Shown here piece after piece: positions 56,288-64,000 of a stretch of 64,000 nt of DNA. The notes beneath the pieces are model-generated. The model did not search any database and was not told the DNA's origin. It saw only the letters and a list, made by a program, of their open reading frames with translations. Each line of letters begins with the position of its first letter. Position 1 is the stretch's first letter. Both the position numbers and the translations under genes were made by a program. The DNA lies in contig NZ_CP117834.1 of the NCBI RefSeq assembly GCF_028735875.1, positions 3,212,001-3,276,000 on the forward strand. The letters run 5' to 3'. The stretch comes from Shouchella hunanensis. GTDB lineage: Bacteria; Bacillota; Bacilli; Bacillales; Bacillaceae_D.

Positions 56288-58075
56288 ATGCAGCATTCTG
56301 CAAAACGTATCGCTGAAAACGCCTCTTTACAAGCCTTTTTAAACAGTTACATAAAGGAAACGTTAAGTGGTGAGCTTTTGCCGGTTTCAATAAATGGTCA
56401 ATCGCGGCACAAGACGAAACTACAAACGGAACAGATGCTAGAAATTAATCTTCCGCACCAGCACACTAGTTTACGGATTGAAATGTTGTATCGCTCTTTT
56501 GTAGGGCGCCACTCGTTTGGAATAATATTGAAGGGAAATCGCGAAACAGGGTGGCATCAAGAAGAACCACTATCTGTTTTAATCCTTCTTATACAAGAGC
56601 TTCATTTACAAGCACTTCATAATGGGAACGCTAAACGGTCTTGTTTTGATGAATGCCTTGTTCGCATGCTTGAAAGTTATCACTCCATGTGTACATATCT
56701 AGAAGAACGGCTAGCAACAGATGAAGCTATTCATGATCCAAGGCAAACGTTTATCGATGCGGAGCAGTCACTTTTATTTGGCCACTGGCTCCATCCAACG
56801 CCAAAAAGTCGACAAGGGATGGCTTACTGGCAACATGCTGCCTATGCACCTGAATTAAAAGGGCAGTTTCAGCTATATTACTTTTATGTGCATCATACGA
56901 TTTTGCAACATGAGTCCATGTTAGACAAAAGTGTATGGGACATCGTATATGAAGAAACAGACTTGCAAATGATTGATGAAAAATGGTTTCCTTTTCCGAT
57001 GCATCCATTACAAGCGCAATTTTTATTAGAACAGCCTCATATTCGAAAAGCGATGGAAACAGGGCTTATTCAAGACAAAGGCCCTTGTGGTAAATGGTAT
57101 ACAGCTACTTCTTCATTGCGAACGGTATTTAATGAAGAAAGTAATTGGATGTTTAAGTTTTCTATACCAGTAAAGGTAACCAACTCCCTTAGAGTGAACA
57201 AGCGGCATGAACTACGGGCTGGTCTTATTGTTGGAAAAGTACTACAAAGAGCAAGATGGAAAAGTAAGACATGTCAATTCATTGATGATCCGGCTTACCT
57301 TACCGTTCGTCTGCCAGGAGTGAAAGAATCAGGATTTGAAACAATTGTTCGCTCTAATCCTTTTCAAAATGGTGGTAGGGGTGTTACGACGATTGCGGCG
57401 CTTGTTCAAGATCCTTTACCGGGAAGTGATTCAAAAGTAGCAACAATTATTAAAGAACTTGCCCAACAGGAGCGATCTTCTCTCCGCATGATAAGTGAGA
57501 AATGGTTTCGAACTTATGTGGAAAGTGCTATTGTTCCACTCATTTCGCTTTACGATGAACTTGGAATTGCCCTTGAAGCCCATCAGCAAAATAGTTTACT
57601 TGATGTACAAAATGGCTACCCAACAATGTATTATTACCGCGACAATCAAGGCTACTACTTAGCAGAATCATACAGACAAAAGTTAACTGCGCTAGTACCA
57701 GAATTGCAAAAAACAGAAGGGTTATTTTATGACGATGATGTTATTCAAAATCGATTTACGTATTACTTAATGATGAATCAAGCCTTTGCTGTTATCCACC
57801 GATTTGGCGCAGATGGCTTAATGTGTGAAAAGCAACTTTTAAAGGTGTTAAAAGAGGCATTGAAGCATTGTAGTCGGAAATGTTCTGGTGCTGGACGTTT
57901 ATTTATTAACGATTTACTTGTAAAAACAGAGCTTGCTTTCAAAGCAAATTTACTTACTCGTTTTCATGATGTGGATGAATTGGCAGAAGAACTAGAACAA
58001 GCCGTCTATGTTAAAGTGCAGAATCCGTTTCAAGCAATGACGAGTCTGGAGGTGCAACATGCAAAAACCATCTAA
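56288..58075 (+). CDS. asbA: Petrobactin biosynthesis NIS synthetase AsbA
   Basis: 595 aa, IucA/IucC family. It makes ATP-dependent amide bonds between citrate and spermidine. Family marks are PFPMHPLQAQF (about residue 240, the HPxQ motif), TSSLRTVF, KFSIPVKVTNSLRVN, and EAHQQNSLLDVQNGYP near residue 430. AGGAAGG precedes the ATG. First gene of six; the order and sizes match asbABCDEF of the Bacillus cereus group. Confidence 0.92.
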   Translation: MQHSAKRIAENASLQAFLNSYIKETLSGELLPVSINGQSRHKTKLQTEQMLEINLPHQHTSLRIEMLYRSFVGRHSFGIILKGNRETGWHQEEPLSVLILLIQELHLQALHNGNAKRSCFDECLVRMLESYHSMCTYLEERLATDEAIHDPRQTFIDAEQSLLFGHWLHPTPKSRQGMAYWQHAAYAPELKGQFQLYYFYVHHTILQHESMLDKSVWDIVYEETDLQMIDEKWFPFPMHPLQAQFLLEQPHIRKAMETGLIQDKGPCGKWYTATSSLRTVFNEESNWMFKFSIPVKVTNSLRVNKRHELRAGLIVGKVLQRARWKSKTCQFIDDPAYLTVRLPGVKESGFETIVRSNPFQNGGRGVTTIAALVQDPLPGSDSKVATIIKELAQQERSSLRMISEKWFRTYVESAIVPLISLYDELGIALEAHQQNSLLDVQNGYPTMYYYRDNQGYYLAESYRQKLTALVPELQKTEGLFYDDDVIQNRFTYYLMMNQAFAVIHRFGADGLMCEKQLLKVLKEALKHCSRKCSGAGRLFINDLLVKTELAFKANLLTRFHDVDELAEELEQAVYVKVQNPFQAMTSLEVQHAKTI

Positions 58076-59801
58076 TCTACCAAGTAGGGCGGAACAACGT
58101 GTCATTCGGCAATGTTTTGAAGCCATTTTGTACGAGCATTTGTTACCTTATAACGAAATACCGTCACAAAACGGCTGGACGTTCTTTTTGATTAGAGGGG
58201 AAAAGCATGTTTACCGATGTCTTGGAAAACGTTCCGCCTTTGATCGAATAAGATTACACGGTATGCCGCTTATGTCTGTCCAAGCTGGCACTCAAACATT
58301 TCCTAGAATAGAAGATATTGTAGAAGATGCAGCATTATCAGTTGAACAAAGCCAAGCCCTTTATGCAGAATTATCGCAAACAGTCTTATTATCAGAGTGG
58401 AATGAGCAAAACATAAGAATGGCTAAATCAAGACGATTGTTTACATATGAACAGTTGGAAGGGGCTATAGGAGAAGGTCATCCTTATCATCCTTGTTTTA
58501 AAGCAAGAACAGGATTTTCGCTTAAAGACCACCGAGCGTACGGAAATGAAGCAGGAGCGGATTTTTCACTTGTATGGTTAGGAGTCAAAAAGGAAGACGT
58601 GAACACGTATTATCCAGAAGAAGAGCATAGTTTTCTTCAGAAAGAATTCGGCTATGGCACATGGAAGAAAGTTGTAGTGGCCTTGTGTCAGTCAGGGGGG
58701 CAGTTATATGACTATCGTGTACTCCCAGTACATCCATGGCAATGGAATGCCATACAAAGCAATGAGTTGAAAGAAGCGATTGAAACAAAAGATGTTCTTT
58801 ATCTTGGTACTTTTGGTGATCGTTATAATGCATCACAATCAATTCGGACGGTGATGAACAAAGACAACCCGCTTCAAGCACAGTTAAAATTGCCTTTGCG
58901 AATGATCAATACTTCTTCATTGCGAACGGTTCAGCCAGAAAGTGTTGCAGCTGCTCCAGATTTATCCCGATGGCTTCATGAAGTGGTGGAACAAGATCCT
59001 TTTCTACATAAAAAACATGATGTTCGTTTGTTAAAAGAGTATGCTGGGGCTTCTTATGAGCCGAGTCGCTATCCATGGATAGCGGGGAATATCAATGTGA
59101 TTTTTCGAGAATCGGTTCAAAGTCAGTTACAGAGAGGTGAGCGCGCTATCCCATTAAATGCACTTTCTCTGAAAGAAAAAGACGGTTCTTTATTTGTAGC
59201 TCTTTTCCTTAAGGATTTTGGGATAGAAGCTTGGGTAAAGCAATTTATTGAAGTAGCCGTTGTTCCTGTTGTTCACCTCTGTTTGGCACACGGCATTGCG
59301 GTAGAAGCTCATGGGCAAAACATGATTCTGATTCTCTCGGATACGAACTGGCCGATTGGCGTGCTCTTAAGAGACTTTCATGATAGTTTGGAATATTACG
59401 AACCTTATGTAAAAAAGAAAGAAGCGATACCTAATTTCCACGAAATCCATTCAATCTTTAAAGAAGGCGCAACTGACGACTATTATTGGATGTCTTCTCC
59501 AGAAGCGCTACGGGAACTTGTGGTCGATACATTATTTGTCTATCATCTAGCCGAATTGTCATGGCAGTTGGAGTGTGAGCTTGATTTTGAAGAGGAGACA
59601 TTTTGGAACCTTGTTAATCAATCATTATCGCGCTATGTGCAGAGAGAAGATAAAGAGAATGAGCGAATCCACGCTCTACATCTTCATAAAGAAGTCATGA
59701 CAACAGAATCACTTTTTAGAAAGAAGTGGACTGGGGAGAAAGAGAGCAGGCATTTAATTAAAAATGCGATTCAATTGGAGGGTATTTATGCTTATCATTA
59801 A
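58059..59801 (+). CDS. asbB: Petrobactin biosynthesis NIS synthetase AsbB
   Basis: 580 aa, second IucA/IucC protein: LPVHPWQWNAIQ (HPxQ), SIRTVMNKD, KLPLRMINTSSLRTV and EAHGQNMILILSDTNWP. It joins the second 3,4-dihydroxybenzoyl-spermidine arm or completes the citrate core. The ATG lies within the end of asbA (17-base overlap), with GGAGG 6 bases upstream. Confidence 0.92.
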   Translation: MQKPSNLPSRAEQRVIRQCFEAILYEHLLPYNEIPSQNGWTFFLIRGEKHVYRCLGKRSAFDRIRLHGMPLMSVQAGTQTFPRIEDIVEDAALSVEQSQALYAELSQTVLLSEWNEQNIRMAKSRRLFTYEQLEGAIGEGHPYHPCFKARTGFSLKDHRAYGNEAGADFSLVWLGVKKEDVNTYYPEEEHSFLQKEFGYGTWKKVVVALCQSGGQLYDYRVLPVHPWQWNAIQSNELKEAIETKDVLYLGTFGDRYNASQSIRTVMNKDNPLQAQLKLPLRMINTSSLRTVQPESVAAAPDLSRWLHEVVEQDPFLHKKHDVRLLKEYAGASYEPSRYPWIAGNINVIFRESVQSQLQRGERAIPLNALSLKEKDGSLFVALFLKDFGIEAWVKQFIEVAVVPVVHLCLAHGIAVEAHGQNMILILSDTNWPIGVLLRDFHDSLEYYEPYVKKKEAIPNFHEIHSIFKEGATDDYYWMSSPEALRELVVDTLFVYHLAELSWQLECELDFEEETFWNLVNQSLSRYVQREDKENERIHALHLHKEVMTTESLFRKKWTGEKESRHLIKNAIQLEGIYAYH

Positions 59802-61014
59802 CGATCAATTTTACACTGCGAAAGACTTTGACCGTTTTACACAGCAGCTCAATGACCACCCCATTTGGCGAAAAGCGGATAGGTGGCGAATCGCCGTATG
59901 TCCAGAGGACTTAGGGAAGTGGGTAATGCTTCTCTATTATATAAAAGAAAAACAAGCGAGTATTGTACCGATCCATCCATCCACACCAGTTGAGGCAGCA
60001 AAAAGAATTGCTAATGAAGCGGGTTGTTTTTACTTGTTTTATCAGTCTTTTGAATCACCACTCACATTAAATCAAGCCGAATCAATTAGCGAACCGGGCA
60101 TGATTCAATTCAGTTCAGGAACGACAGGCCAACCAAAACGAATTGTACGTAGCTGGGCTTCTATAGATGATGAATTACGTGCTTACCGTGAAATGTGGCA
60201 TTCAATTGACGTAAATACAGTCATTGTTGCCTGCCCTATAACGCATTCCTACGGTTTAATTAGTGGTGTAATGGCGGGGATTGATCAAGGAAAAACGGTT
60301 GTAGTGGTGACGGCACAGAATCCAAATTATGTCTTAAGCAAGACGAAAGATTACCCAAAACATGTGCTGTATGCCTCTCCGCCATTACTTCATTATTTAG
60401 CGAAGCGAACTGATAAAAAATTGCATGGAGTAATGACGTCAGGGACGCGGCTTCCTGATCAATGGTTTCAAGAAATAAAAAAAGCGAGCACGTTTGTAAT
60501 GCAGCAATACGGCTGTTCAGAAGTAGGCTGTATTAGTATTGCGACATCCATAAGTGAACCGAACGATTTAGGGAAGCCTTTAACACATCATCATGTTAAA
60601 GCGGGTGTAATAACGGACCCAGCGGCTATATACGTTGAAAAAGCAGTAGAAGACTGTAATACAGGTGATCTTGGTTATTTCGGAAAAGACGGTCATTTGT
60701 ACTTTGTTGAACGAGTAGACGATGTTATTAACGTAGCCGGAATCAACGTGTTACCGCACGAGGTTGAACAGGTATTACGCCAACATCAAGGCGTAGAAGA
60801 CGTTGTTGTCTATAAAAGAAGAGATTCCTTATCAGGCGAACGGGTTTGTGCCCAAGTTGTAGGGACAGGTTTAGCCATAGGTGCTCTTCGAGAATGGTGT
60901 GCATCTTATCTTGCGGCTTATCAAATACCAAAAGAATTCGATTTTGTCGAAAAGATTCAAAAAGGAGCAAATGGAAAAGTGAATAGAAAACAGATTGGAG
61001 ATGTTTACGTATGA
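59788..61014 (+). CDS. asbC: 3,4-dihydroxybenzoate-AMP ligase AsbC
   Basis: 408 aa from ATG 59788 (GGAGGG upstream). ANL adenylating enzyme: FSSGTTGQPKRIVRSW (P-loop), QQYGCSEVGC, TGDLGYFGKDGHLYFVERVDDVINVAG and the late Lys in GANGKVNRKQ. It activates 3,4-dihydroxybenzoate and loads it on AsbD. B. anthracis AsbC has a similar length. Confidence 0.9.
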   Translation: MLIINDQFYTAKDFDRFTQQLNDHPIWRKADRWRIAVCPEDLGKWVMLLYYIKEKQASIVPIHPSTPVEAAKRIANEAGCFYLFYQSFESPLTLNQAESISEPGMIQFSSGTTGQPKRIVRSWASIDDELRAYREMWHSIDVNTVIVACPITHSYGLISGVMAGIDQGKTVVVVTAQNPNYVLSKTKDYPKHVLYASPPLLHYLAKRTDKKLHGVMTSGTRLPDQWFQEIKKASTFVMQQYGCSEVGCISIATSISEPNDLGKPLTHHHVKAGVITDPAAIYVEKAVEDCNTGDLGYFGKDGHLYFVERVDDVINVAGINVLPHEVEQVLRQHQGVEDVVVYKRRDSLSGERVCAQVVGTGLAIGALREWCASYLAAYQIPKEFDFVEKIQKGANGKVNRKQIGDVYV

Positions 61015-61280
61015 CGTATGAGCACGCTGTAACCATTCTTTACACGATTATTAAAGAAGATTTAGCTTTACAGACAATAGATGCATTTCATCACCACGCG
61101 AGGCTGAATGAAGATTTAGCCATTGATTCAGTCATGATCCTACACATTTTATTACAGCTCGAAACAGAATATGCTATCGCTATCCCCGATGAGTATATTG
61201 ATCCGGCCATATTTGAGACGGTTGATCGCTTAGCTCAGTTTATTCAACGTCAAGAAGAGACAACCGCTATCCATGATTAA
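61011..61280 (+). CDS. asbD: Aryl carrier protein AsbD
   Basis: 89 aa. The phosphopantetheine Ser lies in LNEDLAIDSVMILHILLQLE (about residue 39). Four-helix carrier domain. It accepts 3,4-dihydroxybenzoate from AsbC. ATGA overlap with asbC and an 8-base overlap with asbE. Confidence 0.9.
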   Translation: MTYEHAVTILYTIIKEDLALQTIDAFHHHARLNEDLAIDSVMILHILLQLETEYAIAIPDEYIDPAIFETVDRLAQFIQRQEETTAIHD

Positions 61281-62247
61281 AGTGCATTGCTTTGTTAGTT
61301 GCGTGTGTGAAGTGTTAAAGAAAAATGGAATTGACCACCGTCCTTATTATTTTGGTGTATGGGATGCGGATTTTTTCCTAGATGAAAATGATCGCCTGAC
61401 GTACCATGAAAAAAACGTTGATCACTCTTTCTTTAAAAACTGGTATGAAACCCTTTATGGCATTAGATTAAATGAATGGTATAAAAACACAGCTAGTAAA
61501 GAAGAAAATGTAGAGTACCTTGTTCATTTAATCGAGGAAAAAGATGACGATACACATGTCATTGTTATGCTTGATCTTGCGTTACTTCCTGAGCGAGAAA
61601 ACAAATTTCATCATGCGCCTTTTCCTCATTATGTCATGCTTGAAAAAACAAAGGATAAAGACGTATGGATGATGTATGATCCTGATTTTCGTTGGGAAGG
61701 GGAAATGGAAAAGGTTCAGATTCTCAATGCAGTTCGTTCCCCTGATGTGGGGGGAGGCTATCGGTTTAATAGCAACACAATTCAGCCCCCTTCAGATGAC
61801 ACGATAAAAGCGTATTTCCGAACCTGTATGAAAGAACGTGAAAACCCTTTAACAGAAACACTTCAATCACTCGTAGAAACGTTCTGGTCAGGAAGTCAGC
61901 GCCATCGACTTAATGAGCTTGGACTTGTAATGAAACAATTACCTGTTTTAGCTATTCGGAAATATGCTTATGAACATGCTTTTGCGTTCTTTTGGAAGGC
62001 ACTCCAGTTTAGCGAAGATACGTTTGAGCAGTGGTGTGATGACATCGAGACGTTAGAGAAGGGCTTTAAAATCGTTCAGTATCAGGCGATGAAAGTGGCG
62101 AAAACGAAAAAAGAGGCGGACTATGAGCAATTGTGCGACCAACTTGAACGTCAAAATGAACGAGAACGGAAATTGAAAGAACAATTGGTTTTTTATTTTG
62201 ACGAATGGCTTTTACAAAGAGAGCCACTTATTCTGCACGAAGGTTAA
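61273..62247 (+). CDS. asbE: Petrobactin biosynthesis protein AsbE
   Basis: 324 aa. The N-terminus HCFVSCVCEVLKKNGIDHRP and YYFGVWDADFF match AsbE, which transfers 3,4-dihydroxybenzoate from the carrier to spermidine arms. A conserved Cys (CVCEV) and a His-rich middle (FHHAPFPHYVML) suggest a papain-like or related active site; this detail is inference. Fifth gene of the operon. Confidence 0.88.
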   Translation: MIKVHCFVSCVCEVLKKNGIDHRPYYFGVWDADFFLDENDRLTYHEKNVDHSFFKNWYETLYGIRLNEWYKNTASKEENVEYLVHLIEEKDDDTHVIVMLDLALLPERENKFHHAPFPHYVMLEKTKDKDVWMMYDPDFRWEGEMEKVQILNAVRSPDVGGGYRFNSNTIQPPSDDTIKAYFRTCMKERENPLTETLQSLVETFWSGSQRHRLNELGLVMKQLPVLAIRKYAYEHAFAFFWKALQFSEDTFEQWCDDIETLEKGFKIVQYQAMKVAKTKKEADYEQLCDQLERQNERERKLKEQLVFYFDEWLLQREPLILHEG

Positions 62248-62259
62248 GGAGGAGTGAAT

Positions 62260-63084
62260 GTGAACGTTTCTGTTTGTACCATTTCGTTTCGACATGGTTT
62301 GCAGTCCATTGAACACATTGCACAATGGGCTACAGGACAGGGCTTTGATGGGATTGAGCTTTGGGGTAACCATGCACGTCATTTGAAACCACATGCACAT
62401 GTAAATGGGGAATGGCTAGAATCATATGGTTTAACAGTATCGATGTTAAGCGACTACTTACCGTTACATGACGAACGGGCAAAAAACCATTTTGCCGCCA
62501 AAAATGTGCTTCAACTTGCGGATCGTTGGAACGCATTAAAAGTTCGAGTATTCGCTGGGGAATTAGGAAGTGAAATGATTCGAAAGGAGGAACGACTACA
62601 CCTCGTTAACCAACTTAGAGATGTGTGTAAGATGGCAGCAGAAAAAAATAAGTTAATACTTGTTGAAATTCATCCGCGAACCCTTTGTGATACGGTTTCT
62701 TCTACATTGCAGCTGCTGTCTGAAGTGGATCATCCTTCGCTAAGAGTGAATTTTGATGTGCTTCACGCTTGGGAAAGTGGCGCTAATCTTGACGAAGCAT
62801 TTGTACAGCTCCAACCATTTGTTGAGCATCTTCATCTGAAAAACGTAGTCGATCGTGGGCATTTACACGTGTTCCATCCTGAAAACGTATTTAATGCTTC
62901 TGCATCAAGACAAGGAATGACAAGTTTGTTTACAGGACAAATTGATTATCACCAGTTCCTTTCAAACCATGATTTTAGCTCATTTCATGCTTCTCTTGAA
63001 TGGTTTGGTCACCATCCGTTTGCCGTATTAAAAGAAGATAAGCAAAAACTAGTTGCCTACCAAAAACAAACGCTCTATCATTAA
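62260..63084 (+). CDS. asbF: 3-dehydroshikimate dehydratase AsbF
   Basis: 274 aa from GTG 62260 (AAGGAGG 7 bases upstream); GTG 62254 abuts the SD and is less likely. TIM-barrel of the xylose-isomerase-like group: GFDGIELWGNHAR, LVEIHPRTLCDT (metal Glu and His), NFDVLHAWESG, HLHLKNV and ASLEWFGHHP (metal Glu). It makes 3,4-dihydroxybenzoate from dehydroshikimate. Last gene of the operon. Confidence 0.92.
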   Translation: MNVSVCTISFRHGLQSIEHIAQWATGQGFDGIELWGNHARHLKPHAHVNGEWLESYGLTVSMLSDYLPLHDERAKNHFAAKNVLQLADRWNALKVRVFAGELGSEMIRKEERLHLVNQLRDVCKMAAEKNKLILVEIHPRTLCDTVSSTLQLLSEVDHPSLRVNFDVLHAWESGANLDEAFVQLQPFVEHLHLKNVVDRGHLHVFHPENVFNASASRQGMTSLFTGQIDYHQFLSNHDFSSFHASLEWFGHHPFAVLKEDKQKLVAYQKQTLYH

Positions 63085-63120
63085 TCAACCTATTCTTTCA
63101 CTAATCATAGGAGCAAATTG

Positions 63121-63160
63121 AAACCATCTGTTTTTATCAATACGAACGGGTGGTTTTTAT
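63121..63160 (+). terminator. Terminator of the petrobactin operon
   Basis: AAACCATCTG pairs with CGGGTGGTTT (two G-U pairs), 16-base loop, then a short T-run. Confidence 0.75.
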
Positions 63161-63284
63161 CTTTTCCTAATGCCAATGGCAGCTAGTGACAGAAAAACAA
63201 GGATAATCGCTCTTTCATGTATAGACTTGCATGAACTTGGCATAGTGTAGAAGATAGAGTGAATAAAGAGAGCGAGGGAATAGA

Positions 63285-63500
63285 ATGAAAATTCTCTTTC
63301 ATACAATGAAAGCGGTAATTTTGTTTGTTGCATGCACAGCGATCTTCTACTATGGTATTCTATGGGTGACGGATGAATTAAGTGATCTCCATCGTTATGA
63401 CGTGCCAGAAGGAAATGCATTAAAAGCGTCATCCGTTGCCAGTGACGAAGATAGGAGTTTGCTGCAGCGGTTAACGTTGTTTTTACTAGATGGCGAATAA
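63285..63500 (+). CDS. yqzK: DUF4227 membrane protein YqzK
   Basis: 71 aa: a single membrane segment (about residues 8-26) and a short acidic tail. Its size, and its place 17 bases before xerD, match YqzK of B. subtilis. GAGGGAATAG precedes the ATG. Function unknown. In B. subtilis its other neighbour is fur. Confidence 0.85.
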   Translation: MKILFHTMKAVILFVACTAIFYYGILWVTDELSDLHRYDVPEGNALKASSVASDEDRSLLQRLTLFLLDGE

Positions 63501-63517
63501 GAAGTAAGGAGTACAAC

Positions 63518-64000
63518 ATGGGTTTGCAAAATGATGTTAATCAATTTGTCCATTTTATTAAAGTTGAAAAAGGTTTATCGCCTAATACACTAGAATCGTA
63601 TGGAAGAGATTTAAAGCAGTATGTCCACTATTTGCAAAAAGAGAATGTGGAGGCGTTTACAGATGTCACGCACCACACGATTCAATCGTTTTTGTACGAG
63701 CTAAAGCTACAAGATAAATCAGCTGCAACATTGGCACGAATTCTCACATCGGTTCGCTCACTGCATGGTTTCTTATATAGGGAACAATTTACTTCGAGTG
63801 ACCCTTCTTCTTTAATTGAATCACCGAAAAAAGAAAAACGCTTACCTGACTTTTTAAGTGCAGATGAAGTCGAGCTCTTATTGCAACATCAAACGGTAGG
63901 GAGCGTCCCCTTAGAGCTTCGAAATACAGCGATGCTTGAATTGCTCTATGCTTCAGGTTTGCGTGTAACCGAATTAACGTCATTAGAATTGGATCATGTC
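63518..64000 (+). CDS. xerD: Tyrosine recombinase XerD, N-terminal part
   Basis: The first 161 codons; the gene runs off the right edge. The SAM-like core-binding domain is complete (VNQFVHFIKVEKGLSPNTLESYGRDL), and the catalytic domain begins with RLPDFLSADEVELLL and reaches the first catalytic Arg region, ASGLRVTELTSL. With XerC it resolves chromosome dimers at dif. AAGGAG lies 9 bases before ATG 63518. Confidence 0.95.
   Translation, partial: MGLQNDVNQFVHFIKVEKGLSPNTLESYGRDLKQYVHYLQKENVEAFTDVTHHTIQSFLYELKLQDKSAATLARILTSVRSLHGFLYREQFTSSDPSSLIESPKKEKRLPDFLSADEVELLLQHQTVGSVPLELRNTAMLELLYASGLRVTELTSLELDHV

Noticed and set aside
63157-63519. 120-codon open frame on the minus strand across yqzK
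   Set aside because: It is antisense to a conserved small gene, lacks an SD and has low-complexity composition.
1-64000. CRISPR arrays, tRNA, rRNA, IS elements, prophage genes
   Set aside because: None recognised on either strand by eye; no regularly spaced repeats, transposase or phage structural genes seen.

Overview
The window comes from a low-GC, endospore-forming member of the Bacillaceae. Several short blocks match the gene order known from Bacillus subtilis: yjcF-yjcG-yjcH; yqjA / yqjC / yqjE; nudF-spoIIM-fur; yqzK-xerD. A NaChBac-type sodium channel and the overall content fit an alkaliphilic or halotolerant relative (Alkalihalobacillus / Shouchella type). That placement is inference from gene content only. 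No rRNA, tRNA, insertion sequence or CRISPR array was seen. All calls come from reading translations and motifs by eye; no database search was run.

Layout. 1-13.7 kb is housekeeping: the end of thiD, a thiamine-binding protein, the yjcFGH block, a small HTH regulator, fumC, msrA-msrB, a PAS histidine kinase of the sporulation type, a LysE exporter, YqcI/YcgG, a DUF939 exporter, an L,D-transpeptidase, a tiny Prli42-like membrane peptide, and yqjC / yqjE relatives. 13.7-25.3 kb holds YaaR, the c-di-AMP-binding CBS protein DarB, a membrane-anchored subtilase with a secreted polysaccharide-deacetylase relative, tnrA with a perfect TnrA box, a decayed pullulanase, aspartokinase III, the sodium channel, an SDR enzyme and asnO. 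26.3-35.3 kb is a C30 carotenoid region of two convergent operons: three CrtI-type oxidoreductases, CrtM, CrtQ, an acyltransferase and a CruF-like hydratase. 35.5-41.6 kb holds EIIA-Glc, a UPF0316 protein, a divergent RuBisCO-like protein, uppP, a TlpA-like thioredoxin, a short mciZ gene, nudF, spoIIM and fur.

fur and yqzK-xerD are neighbours in B. subtilis but are separated here by about 21.6 kb holding three self-contained modules. (i) 41.7-49.4 kb: a TAXI-TRAP transporter, a GntR regulator, GlcD/GlcF-type oxidase subunits and LhgO, a 2-hydroxyacid (probably 2-hydroxyglutarate-like) uptake and oxidation operon with a cre-like site and a candidate operator. (ii) 49.5-56.1 kb: a divergon in which a GbsR-type regulator heads a carnitine-to-glycine-betaine pathway on one strand and an OpuC-type ABC transporter lies on the other. 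(iii) 56.2-63.1 kb: a complete six-gene petrobactin (asbABCDEF) operon behind a Fur-box promoter.

The observations most worth following are: the carnitine uptake/conversion divergon with its 46-bp palindrome; the RuBisCO-like protein with Gln in place of the metal-site Lys; the spoIIM ribosome-binding site locked in a hairpin whose loop is a sigma-E-like -10; the 2-hydroxyacid operon; the Asp-containing selectivity filter of the sodium channel; the in-frame mini-ORF and sigma-H-like promoter before the sporulation-type kinase; and two short genes easily missed by length cut-offs (mciZ and a Prli42-like peptide).
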